The translations under genes and the position numbers were made by a program. 43,005 nucleotides of DNA from the NCBI GenBank assembly GCA_015231305.1, contig JADGBW010000016.1, positions 1 to 43,005 on the forward strand. Reading direction: 5' to 3'. The stretch is from Magnetococcales bacterium. GTDB taxonomy: Bacteria; Pseudomonadota; Magnetococcia; Magnetococcales; JADFYX01. Shown piece by piece: positions 26,326 to 36,439 of this stretch. Below the pieces are notes generated by a model that saw only the letters and a list, made by a program, of their open reading frames with translations, ran no database searches and was not told the DNA's origin. Every line of letters begins with the position of its first letter. Within the stretch, counting starts at the first letter, position 1.

Positions 26326-29300
26326 TTAACCGTCTACCCGTTTGCTAAACTTTATCATTGCTTTGTTCAACTCTTCAGAAATTTCAACCATGGTTTTTGA
26401 TTCAGTATCTACTGTTCTGCTCATTGTATTTATTCCATTAGCCATTTTATCTACTTCACCCATGGTCTTGGCTATTTCACCAGATGCTTGAGATGTTTCT
26501 GAAACGTTAATAGATATCTCTGCGCTAGCACCGGATACCTCAGATATGGAGCGAGTCATCTCATCAACTCCAGATGTGGCCTCGCTAACACTGCGAGTTA
26601 CTTCACTTATACCACTTGAAATCTCATTAACATTGTTTGATATTTCACCAATGTTGTCCGTTGCATTCTCGACCATATCGGTTACGCCACTAGTCTCATC
26701 AGCAACACCACCCATTGAGTTTGAAATTTCATCTACAGTGGTGTTTTGTTCATTAACAGCGATTAAAATTTCATTATTGGCTTCACCTAATTGTTCAATT
26801 ATTTCACCAACTTTGTTGGTTGCTGCACCAGCTGCATCTGAATTAGCACGTATTTCATCTATTTGGTCAGAAATCATTTTTGTGGCTTCACTGGTTTGGC
26901 GGGCTAACTGTTTAACCTCGTTTGCCACCACAGCAAATCCCATACCTGCCTCCCCTGCACCCGCAGCCTCAATAGAAGCGTTTAATGCAAGAATATTGGT
27001 CTGCTCTGCAATATTGTTGATGACATCTACCATTTTACCAATTTCTTTTCCTGATTTGCCAAGTTTTTCCATAATCACAAATGTTTCATGTGCACTAACT
27101 TTTGCCTCTTCTGCCTCATTAGTAGCATTTTCACAACGGCTACGCACTCCACTAATAGACCCAGAAAGCTGCTCAATTGATGACGCCACATTGCCAACAT
27201 TGCTGCTGGTTCGTTGTGATGCTTCTTGTACAAGTTCCATGTTCTGTTTTGCAGATTCGCCACCACTTGATACGCTCTCTAAGTTTATATTAGCTTCTTC
27301 GGTTGCAGAGGCAATAGTTGACATGTTTGCACTCATCTCTTCAGCTGCTGAAGAGACTGTAGCCATGTTTGTGCTCATCTCCTCTGTTGCTGATGAGATA
27401 GTGTGCATATTTGCACTCATTTCTTCAGCGGCGGCTGCTGCCTGATTTGATTGGTCACTAAGATTGTTTGCTCCATCTGACATATCCTGGGCAAGCTTGC
27501 CCAAACCTACAGAAGATTCAGCAAGTTTGGAATTAACTGAACGGAATAAGGCAGATTGTTCTCGTAAGGTAGATATTAGGTTGTTGCTTATAAACAGGGC
27601 AACTACAACTACAATGGCTGCTATAATTAATATTGTAACAAGAATTATATCGACTAGTGAATTAATGGGTTTTTCAACTTCTGCAAGGTCAATTTCAACT
27701 AAAAGCCCCCAATTAAGGCCCTCAATTTCTACAGGTGTAAAAGCTGAAAGAACTTGGTTGCCATTATAGTCAGTTATTACTTTAGCACCTGCTTTACCAT
27801 TTATGATATCTCTAACACCTTCAGTATCAACACCATTTTGCGCAACTGATCCAAGCAGAGAAGCTTTTACAGAATGATTTTCAGGATCAAGAAAGGAGTC
27901 AGAACGCATAAGCTTGTCATCACCAACAAGATAGCTCTCTCCTGTTTTACCCATACCAGCTCGCTGTTGCATTGTTTTGTTAATAGCTTCTAGTGATAGT
28001 TGTAATGCAACAATAAGTTCGACCTTATGACCACCAGGAGCAAGTGGTTGGGCGATAAAAGCAGCAGGTGCGCCATTGCTTGGAGCATATGGAGCAAAAT
28101 CGGCTATGCCATATTTTTTAGTTTGTATTACCTGACGTACCAATTTACCTAAATTTGAATTGGCATATTTACCGTTTACCATGTTGGTATGATAATCAGC
28201 TTCTCTTGTGGCAGTATAAAATACATAACCATCTGGGTCTATTAGGAAAACATCATAATAACCAGTCATCTTTTGGTATTCTTTGAAAAACTCATGTCCC
28301 TCTTCATCAATTGGGCTTAAAGCTTCAGCTACGTCAATTTCCGATATTATAACCCATTTTACTCCTTTGATTTTTAATGGAGCAAAAGCAGAAATTACAT
28401 GGGTTCCCTTGTAGTCAATTATAACATCAGACCCAGTGGTGCCAGATAAAGCTAAACGTACGGCTTTTGTATCAACTCTTCCCTTATCTGGGTTTGCAAA
28501 TGATGCTACTACTGAGTGACTTTGTGGGGATAAAAAGGAGTCTGACCGCATTAACTTATCAGATCCAACAAGATAGCTTTCTCCAGTTTTTCCCATGCCA
28601 TCTCGTGTAGTCATTATGCTATTAATAGACTGTAGTGACAACTTAAACGCACCAACCCCGACAATTGAACCTTTATTGTTAACAAGTGGTGTACTTATAA
28701 AAGCTGCTGGAGCATCAGACGGTTTGTAAAAAGCAAAGTCTGTTATATGGTTATTTAGTCGGCCTTTTTTAAAGGCTTGTGCCAAAGCACTGTTTTTAAG
28801 AGGGCCTTTCAGTAGATTACTGCCTAAATCTGATCTACGTTTTGTTGAAAAAACTACCTGACCATAAAGGTTGATAATTAAGACATCATCAAACTGTGAA
28901 GTTTCTTGGAACGTCTTTAAGCCAGAGTAGTGTTGTCTATATTCTATTTTATATTCTTGACTACTAATACCATTTGCAATGGCTTTAGTTAAGGGAGCAA
29001 CTGCCAATGTAAAGCGCTGGTTCTTGCGTACATCCAACATTAGCAGCTGGCGGCCTTTGAAATATTTTTCTATCTGTTGCTGTTTGTTGTGGTTTATGGC
29101 TATTAATTGTTTTATAGCATTTGCCCGTAGGGTGGATGTTGTTTCCACCAGAGTTGCAATATCATCTTGCCGTTCTTTAAAAAAACCTTCAATTTGAACC
29201 TTTTTAATTTCACGAACTGATGTCAGCTGATTGAATGCTTGCTCCATAAGTGCGTTTTCAGAATTATTAATAGTAAGCAATCCACTAATAATAATGGGTA

Positions 29301-29367
29301 ACAAACCTACCAAAAGAAAAGCCCAAATTAACATAGGCTTGATACGAGCATTTGCAAAGTTGATCAT
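26326..29367 (-). CDS. chemoreceptor with duplicated Cache-type sensor region
   Basis: Methyl-accepting chemotaxis protein of 1013 residues. TM1 is about 12-33 and TM2 about 571-593, enclosing an unusually long extracytoplasmic part of about 535 residues. That part contains two related dCache-like units: each has a block starting GMGKTGESYLVG, then DKLMRSDSFL, SHSV, VIxDYxG and SAFxPxxIxGxxW, at about 255-345 and 468-560. After TM2 there is no recognisable HAMP domain; instead heptad-rich helices carry a 14-residue repeat (EEMSxNMxTISSAT type), then the conserved CheA/CheW-contact tip [20 protein letters not shown] (about 795-815). No NWETF-type CheR tether is at the C-terminus (ends KRVDG). 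The ATG at 29367 has AAGGA upstream. The gene is 39 bases before cheA. Confidence 0.93.
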   Translation of the reverse strand: MINFANARIKPMLIWAFLLVGLLPIIISGLLTINNSENALMEQAFNQLTSVREIKKVQIEGFFKERQDDIATLVETTSTLRANAIKQLIAINHNKQQQIEKYFKGRQLLMLDVRKNQRFTLAVAPLTKAIANGISSQEYKIEYRQHYSGLKTFQETSQFDDVLIINLYGQVVFSTKRRSDLGSNLLKGPLKNSALAQAFKKGRLNNHITDFAFYKPSDAPAAFISTPLVNNKGSIVGVGAFKLSLQSINSIMTTRDGMGKTGESYLVGSDKLMRSDSFLSPQSHSVVASFANPDKGRVDTKAVRLALSGTTGSDVIIDYKGTHVISAFAPLKIKGVKWVIISEIDVAEALSPIDEEGHEFFKEYQKMTGYYDVFLIDPDGYVFYTATREADYHTNMVNGKYANSNLGKLVRQVIQTKKYGIADFAPYAPSNGAPAAFIAQPLAPGGHKVELIVALQLSLEAINKTMQQRAGMGKTGESYLVGDDKLMRSDSFLDPENHSVKASLLGSVAQNGVDTEGVRDIINGKAGAKVITDYNGNQVLSAFTPVEIEGLNWGLLVEIDLAEVEKPINSLVDIILVTILIIAAIVVVVALFISNNLISTLREQSALFRSVNSKLAESSVGLGKLAQDMSDGANNLSDQSNQAAAAAEEMSANMHTISSATEEMSTNMATVSSAAEEMSANMSTIASATEEANINLESVSSGGESAKQNMELVQEASQRTSSNVGNVASSIEQLSGSISGVRSRCENATNEAEEAKVSAHETFVIMEKLGKSGKEIGKMVDVINNIAEQTNILALNASIEAAGAGEAGMGFAVVANEVKQLARQTSEATKMISDQIDEIRANSDAAGAATNKVGEIIEQLGEANNEILIAVNEQNTTVDEISNSMGGVADETSGVTDMVENATDNIGEISNNVNEISSGISEVTRSVSEATSGVDEMTRSISEVSGASAEISINVSETSQASGEIAKTMGEVDKMANGINTMSRTVDTESKTMVEISEELNKAMIKFSKRVDG

Positions 29368-29425
29368 CTAACATCCTTATGAAAATTCTAGAGTAATAAT
29401 TTGAATTATTACTCTGTACTAATAT

Positions 29426-31327
29426 TTATCCTTCAACCTGTTTTTTAAATTGTATCATAGCATTGCGTAATTCTTCGGAAACCTCAGCCATAGTTTTCGA
29501 TTGAACCGCAACTGTTGTGCTCATGTCTTTTATGTCATTGGACATACGGTCTACTTCACCCATGGTTTTAGCAATCTCACCAGATGCTTTAGATGTCTCA
29601 GATACGTTGAGAGAAATATCGCTGCTTGAACCAGAAACTTCTGATAAGGAGCGAGTCATCTCTTCAACACCATATGTGGCCTCATTAACACTACGAGTTA
29701 CTTCACTAATACCAATTGATATTTCGTTAACATTGTTAGAAATTTCACCGATGTTGTTTGTTGCTCCCTCAACCATTTTGGTTACACCGTCTGTTTCATT
29801 TGATACACCGCCCATTGAGCTGGAAATTTCATCAATTGTGCTGTTTTGTTCATTAACAGTGATTAAAATTTCATTATTGGCTTCACCCAACTGTGAAATT
29901 ATTTCACCAACTTTGTGGGTAGCTTCGCCAGCAGCATCTGAATTGGCTCGTATTTCATCGATCTGATCTGAAATCATTCTTGTGGCTTCACTTGTTTGAC
30001 GTGCCAACTGCTTAACTTCATTTGCCACAACAGCAAACCCCATTCCTGCTTCTCCTGCTCCTGCTGCCTCGATGGAAGCGTTCAAAGCGAGAATATTGGT
30101 CTGTTCGGCAATACTGTTGATAACATCTACCATTTTACCTATTTCTCGTCCTGATTTGCCAAGTTTTTCCATAATTGCAAAGGTTTCTTGTGAGCTAACT
30201 TTTGCTTCTTCAGCCTCTTGGGTAGCTTTTTCACAACGGCTACGAACTCCGCTAATAGAACCAGATAGTTGTTCGACTGATGAAGCCACATTACCAACAT
30301 TACCCCCTGTACGTTGGGACGCCTCCTGCACCTGTTCCATATTCTCTTTTGCTGCTCCAGCACCACTTGATACGCTCTCAAGGTTTTTGTTTGCATCATC
30401 AGTTGCAGAGGCGATAGTTGACATGTTGGCACTCATCTCTTCTGCTGCGGAAGATACTGTAACCATGTTGGAACTCATTTCATTTGTTGTAACTGAAATA
30501 GTTTGCATGTTAGCACTCATCTCTTCTGCTGCTGATGCAGCTTGAGCTGCTTGATCGTTAAGATCATTTGCCCCTTCCGACATCTCACTAGCCAGTTTAC
30601 CCAAACCTGCGGAAGATTCTGATAACTTGTTATTTACCGTACCAAGTAGGACTATTTGACCGCGTAGTGTTGTGGTTACGTTTTTAATAATCATTAAGGC
30701 AATTATAAAACACAAAACCAATGCTATTATACTCATATACAAAGCTACTTCTTCAGATATTGTCATCTCATCTTCAATATCACGCATAATTCTTTCAGCT
30801 TCATCTACTTGAGTGTCACGTAATTCCCTAACCATTTTACCTAGAGCTACAACTTTCCCGTCGAAATCTTCCATTATCACATTTCCGGCGTCTACACCTT
30901 CTTTTACATAGACAACAGCCATGCCTTTACCAATTTTGTAGAAATTATCAAAAGCATCTCTTAAATCATCCATTTTCCCAAGTGCATTGCTATTGTTTTC
31001 TTCTCTAAACATCACTCGGAATTTGTCCATTCCCGCTCTAAAGTTATTTGCTGACTCTTCAGCATCATTTAGACCATCAAAGTTATGGGATGCAGCAACG
31101 TCTGTGAACCACTGTTGCACGTTTACTACGTCAGTTACCATCTTGTCGGCTGTCAACGCAAAAGGTAGGCTTTCTTCTTCAATTTGTTTTACTTTGTCAT
31201 GCATGTCATATAGATTTATCAGTAAAACCATTAAGGGTATAAGGCAGGTAAGTAATACCACACCAAAACCAACCCCAATTCTGACACTTATTTTAATATT
31301 CCCCAATATACCTGATGACCCGGTCAT
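29426..31327 (-). CDS. chemoreceptor with four-helix-bundle-type sensor
   Basis: Methyl-accepting chemotaxis protein of 633 residues. TM1 about 14-36, TM2 about 194-216. The periplasmic region of about 155 residues is all helical and begins [27 protein letters not shown], the form of 4HB-type sensors whose VQQW-TD helix is recurrent in such receptors. The cytoplasmic part lacks a clear HAMP and is nearly the same as that of the two flanking receptors, with the tip [20 protein letters not shown] at about 415-435 and C-terminus KKQVEG without a CheR pentapeptide. The ligand is unknown. AGGAGAGG just before the ATG at 31327 is the best ribosome-binding site in the operon. Confidence 0.93.
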   Translation of the reverse strand: MTGSSGILGNIKISVRIGVGFGVVLLTCLIPLMVLLINLYDMHDKVKQIEEESLPFALTADKMVTDVVNVQQWFTDVAASHNFDGLNDAEESANNFRAGMDKFRVMFREENNSNALGKMDDLRDAFDNFYKIGKGMAVVYVKEGVDAGNVIMEDFDGKVVALGKMVRELRDTQVDEAERIMRDIEDEMTISEEVALYMSIIALVLCFIIALMIIKNVTTTLRGQIVLLGTVNNKLSESSAGLGKLASEMSEGANDLNDQAAQAASAAEEMSANMQTISVTTNEMSSNMVTVSSAAEEMSANMSTIASATDDANKNLESVSSGAGAAKENMEQVQEASQRTGGNVGNVASSVEQLSGSISGVRSRCEKATQEAEEAKVSSQETFAIMEKLGKSGREIGKMVDVINSIAEQTNILALNASIEAAGAGEAGMGFAVVANEVKQLARQTSEATRMISDQIDEIRANSDAAGEATHKVGEIISQLGEANNEILITVNEQNSTIDEISSSMGGVSNETDGVTKMVEGATNNIGEISNNVNEISIGISEVTRSVNEATYGVEEMTRSLSEVSGSSSDISLNVSETSKASGEIAKTMGEVDRMSNDIKDMSTTVAVQSKTMAEVSEELRNAMIQFKKQVEG

Positions 31328-31471
31328 ATCCCTCTCCTTTAGCTTTAGTTTAAAAAAATTAACAAGCTAAAAATATTAAGCCAATTAACAAAGTCTTAGT
31401 AAAAAACTTGATTAGCATGAACTAAATTTTTTAATAACTCAACAGCTTTATTCTAAATTATGTTCAGATAG

Positions 31472-33952
31472 TTACCCGTCAATTTGTTTGTTAAACTTCA
31501 CCAATGCATCATGTAAACCTTTAGTAATTCCGATAATAGTTTTAGACTGTTTATCTACTTTGTTACTCATTGATTTTATACCGTTAGATAAGCTATCAAC
31601 TTTACCCATGGTTCTTGCTACTTCACCGGAGGCTTGTGACGTTTCAGTTACATTTCGAGAAATTTCACCACTTGCACCCGACACCTCAGATATTGAACGG
31701 GTCATCTCATCTACACCGTAGGTTGCCTCACTTACGCTTCGGGTTACTTCACTGATACCAACAGAGATTTCATGAACATTACGAGAAATTTCGCCAATGC
31801 TATTTGTTGCATCCTTAACCATATTTGTTACACCGTCAGTTTCGTTAGAAACACCACCCATAGAGTTTGATATCTTGTCTATGGTGCTGTTCTGTTCGTT
31901 AACGGACATCAATATGTTGTTGTTGGCATCTCCTAAATGGGAAATAATTTCACCAATATTGTTGGTTGCAACACCTGCAGCATCAGTGTTTGCCCTTATC
32001 TCATCAATTTGGTCAGAGATCATCCGTGTGGCTTCGCTAGTTTGTCTTGCTAACTGTTTTACCTCATTTGCCACAACAGCAAAGCCCATACCTGCTTCTC
32101 CAGCACCTGCTGCTTCAATAGAAGCATTTAAGGCAAGTATATTTGTCTGTTCAGCAATATTATTAATAACATCTACCATTTTGCCAATTTCATTTCCAGA
32201 TTTACTCAGTTTCTCCATAATCAAAAAGGTATCCTGAGCACTTGTTTTAGCTTGTACTGTTTCATTTGTGGCATTTTCACAGCGATTACGAATTTCACCA
32301 ATTGAACTTGAAAGTTCATCAACAGCTATTGCAACTGTTCCAACATTGCTGCTAGTTCGTTGAGCAGCATCTTGTACTTGTTCCATATTATTTTTGGCTT
32401 CGCCACCACCACTGGATACACTTTCTAAATTAATGTTCGCCTCTTCGGTAGCTGAAGCAATTGTTGACATGTTGGCACTCATCTCTTCGGCAGCTGAAGA
32501 AACAGTATTCATGTTGGTACTCATCTCTTCAGTTGCTGCGGAAATTGTTGACATATTAGTGCTCATTTCTTCAGCTGCCGAAGCTGCTTGAGTTGCTTGG
32601 TCGCTAAGATCATTAGCTCCATCTGACATAGTGTTGGCAAGCTTACCAAGATCATCTGAAGAGTCGTTCAATTGTGTATTGACAGAGGATAATAGTTTAA
32701 CTTGTTCTCTGAGTATTGATACGACATTACGAAATAATAAAACAGCCAAAATGATGCCAGCAATTATTGAAATTATAGCAACCGATAGTGCTAGGGATCT
32801 GTCACTATCTACGTTGTTTTTGTTATCAATTACAGTTTGTTTAACTATATTATCTATCTCTATGAGGTTATGTTTTATCTCTGGCTCTATTTTATGAACC
32901 ATACTACGCATTTTTTTAGTAAGAGAGGTAATTTTACGGTCTTCTGAAACAAGGTTTTTAAAAGATAATAAATAACTGTCTAGATATTGTTTAATAGTGG
33001 CTTTATCATTATGTGTAAGGAATGATTTTGTTAAATTATAGTGGATTTTGGTAATTTGATTATCAATTTTCTTAATATATTTTTCACTGCCTCTTAACAG
33101 ATAGTCTTTCTCATGACGGCGCACTAAAAGGTAGTCTTTATATATATTGCTAACATAGTGTGTTTTTAATGCAAACTCTAATTTTCTTCCTTGTGCGCTG
33201 AGGTTAGAGAGGGATGTTTGGGTAACGCTACCATCATTTTTTAGCTCTTTAAGTGCCTTTATAAAGCTTTTATTGTAGTTGATAAGCGCGCTACTAATAC
33301 TAACTTTTAATTTATCGCTTAGAGTTGATGCTGCTAATTGCGATTGAAACTGCTGAATATATGCAATATGTTTTTTGATGTATTTGTCATTACCCCTTGC
33401 AAGGTAGTCTTTTTCAGATCGGCGGAGTTGAAGTTGTGTCTCAACTATCTCTGAAACATCAAGATTTTTCAGGATAGATTCTAACCCATGGGCCATTTTT
33501 CTGAAGTTACCCTGTAACCCTTCGTTGCTGGTAAGCCCTTTTGTTTGCCATGCAGATACAAGTTCATTAAATGCATCGCCATAATTGGTCATATTTTCAT
33601 CCATCTCTCTAGCTGCTCTTACACCTTCTAAGTTACCAGCTAACTGCTCTTTTTGAATCAGCAGTTCAATTTCATGGTGAAAATTATTTACCAAGTCAGA
33701 TACTTTATCTCTATATTTAGTCTGTTTGCGTAAGAGAAAATCTTTTTCACTCCGTCGAGCCTGTAACATGATTCTGTCCAGGTTCGTAGAGTGGGTTTGC
33801 ATTGCAATTGAAACTGCTAGTAACTTGTCAAAGTTAGAAACTGTAGACTTTAACGAGCTATTAAACTGCCAAATAGCTATTACAAACAGAAGTCCAACAA
33901 AAGTAAAACTCCCGATAATTTTATTGCCAATTCGCATATTACTAATATTCAT
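31472..33952 (-). CDS. chemoreceptor with long helical sensor carrying three RRxEKDxLxR motifs
   Basis: Methyl-accepting chemotaxis protein of 826 residues, first of the three receptors. TM1 is about 12-30 and TM2 about 389-411. The 355-residue extracytoplasmic region is helical and holds three copies of a short motif: [10 protein letters not shown] (about 66), [11 protein letters not shown] (about 176) and [11 protein letters not shown] (about 278), spaced about 105 residues apart, each followed by a helix with KY. The motif resembles that of HBM-type helical bimodular sensors, which normally have it once or twice. The cytoplasmic part matches the other two receptors, lacks a recognisable HAMP and has the conserved tip near 605-630. 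No C-terminal CheR tether (ends NKQIDG). A terminator separates it from cheX upstream, so it likely has its own promoter. Confidence 0.92.
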   Translation of the reverse strand: MNISNMRIGNKIIGSFTFVGLLFVIAIWQFNSSLKSTVSNFDKLLAVSIAMQTHSTNLDRIMLQARRSEKDFLLRKQTKYRDKVSDLVNNFHHEIELLIQKEQLAGNLEGVRAAREMDENMTNYGDAFNELVSAWQTKGLTSNEGLQGNFRKMAHGLESILKNLDVSEIVETQLQLRRSEKDYLARGNDKYIKKHIAYIQQFQSQLAASTLSDKLKVSISSALINYNKSFIKALKELKNDGSVTQTSLSNLSAQGRKLEFALKTHYVSNIYKDYLLVRRHEKDYLLRGSEKYIKKIDNQITKIHYNLTKSFLTHNDKATIKQYLDSYLLSFKNLVSEDRKITSLTKKMRSMVHKIEPEIKHNLIEIDNIVKQTVIDNKNNVDSDRSLALSVAIISIIAGIILAVLLFRNVVSILREQVKLLSSVNTQLNDSSDDLGKLANTMSDGANDLSDQATQAASAAEEMSTNMSTISAATEEMSTNMNTVSSAAEEMSANMSTIASATEEANINLESVSSGGGEAKNNMEQVQDAAQRTSSNVGTVAIAVDELSSSIGEIRNRCENATNETVQAKTSAQDTFLIMEKLSKSGNEIGKMVDVINNIAEQTNILALNASIEAAGAGEAGMGFAVVANEVKQLARQTSEATRMISDQIDEIRANTDAAGVATNNIGEIISHLGDANNNILMSVNEQNSTIDKISNSMGGVSNETDGVTNMVKDATNSIGEISRNVHEISVGISEVTRSVSEATYGVDEMTRSISEVSGASGEISRNVTETSQASGEVARTMGKVDSLSNGIKSMSNKVDKQSKTIIGITKGLHDALVKFNKQIDG

Positions 33953-33989
33953 ATTTATTTCACTTCTTAATTTTTTGAAAATTCCACCA

Positions 33990-34024
33990 AAAAAACTACT
34001 GACATTTTATGTCAGTAGTTTTTT
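33990..34024 (-). terminator. rho-independent terminator after cheX
   Basis: ACTACTGAC (33995-34003) pairs with GTCAGTAGT (34011-34019) across a seven-base loop, extended by A/T pairs to a 14-bp stem. On the minus strand the stem ends in a T-run. It splits the cheR-cheY-cheX unit from the receptor-cheA-cheW unit. Confidence 0.85.
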
Positions 34025-34216
34025 ATATACATAAATAATTTTGGCAAATAAAATTACCAATTGTTTAAATTGTAATAGTTGTTTTTGTAATATGCGTTAA
34101 ACGCAAACATAATGAATACACAAATATTTTTTTAATATTATAAGCGCATATAAAAAAGGTGATTATTTATTGATGGTTTTTGATGAAAAAACGTACCTTA
34201 AAATTTAGTCGTAGTT

Positions 34217-34693
34217 TTAAACGCTGGCATATACCTGAAACTTTCCAACCTCTGTTTGAAATGTGAAAATATTTGTTGGGCTGCTTGTTTTCCATTGAGT
34301 TAGGCTAGGGGTTCCCATAACAGAAATAGGGGGAGCAAGATTAGCTTGAGAAGATAAACCAGCTTTACTTTTCATGCCACCAGCAATCATATTAATAAGT
34401 TCGCTTACTCCATCCATAATATCATCATCTAGCATTTTTTCTGCGGGTAGAGCGATAACTTTTGATACAATTTGAACAATATCTGAACGATCTCCTGTTA
34501 AGGCAATCATACCTTCATGGTTACCATGAAGGTATATTAAACCTGCTACTTGGGATGTGCAGGTGAAAGTATCCATAGTTTGGGTGTTTATTAGCTTTGC
34601 CTCAAGAAAAGCCATTGTAGATAATGTGTCTGTCACTGAAGCATGCATACATTCCAGTAGTCTTTTGCTAATGTCGGTCTCTTGATTGTTCAT
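34217..34693 (-). CDS. cheX: CheX-like CheY-P phosphatase
   Basis: Protein of 158 residues with the CheX/CheC-like fold and the phosphatase signature ExxN as E98-L-I-N101 in DGVSELINMIAGGMKSK. CheX dephosphorylates CheY-P; no CheZ is in the window, so this is the best signal-termination candidate here. Expected family features are seen: GLIYLHGNHEGMIALTG and VIALPAEKMLDDDIMDG. Typical CheX length is about 150-160. AGGAG lies about eight bases upstream of the ATG. It starts 14 bases after the cheY stop, so the two are almost certainly co-transcribed. Confidence 0.85.
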   Translation of the reverse strand: MNNQETDISKRLLECMHASVTDTLSTMAFLEAKLINTQTMDTFTCTSQVAGLIYLHGNHEGMIALTGDRSDIVQIVSKVIALPAEKMLDDDIMDGVSELINMIAGGMKSKAGLSSQANLAPPISVMGTPSLTQWKTSSPTNIFTFQTEVGKFQVYASV

Positions 34694-34707
34694 ATTTTAA
34701 CTCCTGT

Positions 34708-35085
34708 TTAAATTTCACCCATGCCCAATGATTCCATTATTTTGCTAGATAGGTTTTCCGGTGTAAATGGTTTTGTTACATACTGAATAGCACCATTTTT
34801 TACCGCTTGTATAATATGGCCTTTTTCACTTTCAGTAGTTACCATCATAACTGGTATATGTTTCCAATCTTCAGATGCCTTAATAATTTTGAGTACTTCT
34901 AGGCCATTCATGCCAGGCATGTTCCAATCTAACATTATAAGCCCGATTTCATCAGAGCTGTTTCTAAGTACTTCTAAAGCCATTAGACCGTTTTCAGCTT
35001 CTAAAACATCATAACCAAGATTAGTTCCTACACCTGTGATTATGCGACGCATAGTTTTGGAATCGTCAATTGTTAATAGTTTCAT
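34708..35085 (-). CDS. cheY: CheY-type single-domain response regulator
   Basis: Receiver of 125 residues with no output domain: acidic pair D7-D8, phosphoacceptor D53 (IMLDWNMPGMNG), T83 in MMVTTES and K105 in VTKPF, all in the canonical places. It would carry the CheA signal to the flagellar motor and be reset by the CheX-like protein next to it. AGGGTC precedes the ATG. An 88-bp gap after cheR contains AAAATAGTGT (35111-35120), so a promoter or processing site of its own is possible. Confidence 0.95.
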   Translation of the reverse strand: MKLLTIDDSKTMRRIITGVGTNLGYDVLEAENGLMALEVLRNSSDEIGLIMLDWNMPGMNGLEVLKIIKASEDWKHIPVMMVTTESEKGHIIQAVKNGAIQYVTKPFTPENLSSKIMESLGMGEI

Positions 35086-35173
35086 TTGTTGACCCTATAA
35101 ATGTCAGTCTAAAATAGTGTTAAACCCATTTATTTCTAAATTGGCAAGTACATTATACTAACATAACATAACA

Positions 35174-35995
35174 CTAGCCTGCCTGATACATTACTGATTG
35201 ACCTATGCGTACCTGCTTAAATTCTGTAGTTAAACCACGAGGTGACTCTGAAGCGCCAATGGCTAAATAGCCGTTTTTAGACAGCGTATTTCGCATTTTA
35301 GTAAAAATTTGTCTTTTAAAGTCATCAGAAAAATAGATAAGCACATTTCTGCACAATATAAGGTCAAATTTACCTAGGGAGTCAAAATGCTCCTTTAGGT
35401 TGAAAGGTTTAAAAGTGACAATATTGCGAATATTGGGCGTTATCTCATAAGTTGTCACTTGTTTAATAAAATATCTTGGTAAAAATTCATCACGCATTCC
35501 TCGTGATAAGGTCATTTTACTATATCGAGCCTGTTTTGCTGTTTGAAGGGCAGTAGGGGATATGTCAGTGCCAAGAATTGAAAATCTATTTATATCAAAC
35601 TTAATATTATTCTTACGTCCAACATAATCTAACAACATGGCAACAGAGTAAGGTTCCTGGCCTGTGGAGCTTGCGGCAGACCAAATGCGGACCTTTTGTT
35701 TTTTTGAATGTTCAAGTAATTGAGGGATGACTACATCAGTTAAACCACCGAAAAACGAATTATCTCTGAACCATAGAGTTTCGTTGGTAGTAAGGGCATC
35801 TATGAACTTGCTACGTAGAGCAAGGTCACGCTTTATTTTTTTGTAAAATTGTACATAATTCTCACAGCCATTTTGTGCTAACAATACATTTAAACGATTT
35901 TCAATTAGATATTCTTTTCCTGGGTTAACAACTATTCCGCTGTATTCTTTCAATATCTCGCTGATCATATTGAATTCTTCTTTAGAAATTGCCAT
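35174..35995 (-). CDS. cheR: CheR, chemoreceptor methyltransferase
   Basis: SAM-dependent methyltransferase for receptor glutamates, 273 residues. N-terminal helical domain followed by TTNETLWFRD, the SAM site SAASSTGQEPYSVAM, GTDISPTAL and LILCRNVLIYF, all hallmarks of CheR. No beta-subdomain tether partner (NWETF) exists on the three local receptors. The matching methylesterase cheB is absent from the window. It is the first gene of the chemosensory cluster; no good ribosome-binding site precedes the ATG. Confidence 0.95.
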   Translation of the reverse strand: MAISKEEFNMISEILKEYSGIVVNPGKEYLIENRLNVLLAQNGCENYVQFYKKIKRDLALRSKFIDALTTNETLWFRDNSFFGGLTDVVIPQLLEHSKKQKVRIWSAASSTGQEPYSVAMLLDYVGRKNNIKFDINRFSILGTDISPTALQTAKQARYSKMTLSRGMRDEFLPRYFIKQVTTYEITPNIRNIVTFKPFNLKEHFDSLGKFDLILCRNVLIYFSDDFKRQIFTKMRNTLSKNGYLAIGASESPRGLTTEFKQVRIGQSVMYQAG

Positions 35996-36439
35996 GTGCT
36001 ATATCTTTTATTTGTTTTGGTTCATGAAGTTAGAACTGTTATCCACTTTTACATGGCAAATTTTTAAGTAAGAAATAATACATGCCTACAAATAGCATGT
36101 TTAGCATGTGTCTCGCCACTTTTTATTAAGAAAAGATAATAAAAACGTGATAAACAGGTAAAAATTTAATGTAGGTTAACTATTTGTTATATAAGGCATG
36201 TGTATAATAATATTATATGCGATTACCTTATATAGTTATATTTAAAAAAATATGTAGCTACTATTTTATTTGGCAATCAAGCATTAGTGTATCAAATCAG
36301 AATTATAAAATTGTTGTTTAGTGCAAAAAGTGTATTCAAAGGTTGCATTTTTTGAAAATTTCTCTACATTCAAAATATCAAAAATCTCTATATAAATTTA
36401 AAAACCTCTATATGAAGGGCGTTTTACGTTGTTTATCAT
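35996..36439. promoter_or_regulatory. divergent regulatory region with tandem CTCTA repeats
   Basis: This 444-bp gene-free stretch lies between cheR (minus) and the HTH-REC gene (plus). Close to the latter are direct repeats containing CTCTA at 36362-36366, 36386-36390 and 36406-36410. The last two repeat as AAAAtCTCTATATaAA and AAAAcCTCTATATgAA, spaced exactly 20 bases. AAATCTCTATAT at 36382-36393 also occurs at 195-206 before clpB. Such spacing of near-identical half-sites is typical of a cooperatively bound activator or repressor; the adjacent HTH-REC protein is a natural candidate. I see no clear sigma-54 or sigma-28 promoter. Confidence 0.5.

Noticed and set aside
26546-32897. Long plus-strand frames antisense to the receptor genes
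   Set aside because: Their serine/isoleucine-rich products are the mirror of the Ala/Glu/Asn-rich receptor coding sequence and are shadows.
36001-36439. Search for sigma-54 or sigma-28 promoters of the chemotaxis genes
   Set aside because: No site with acceptable match and spacing was found on either strand by eye.
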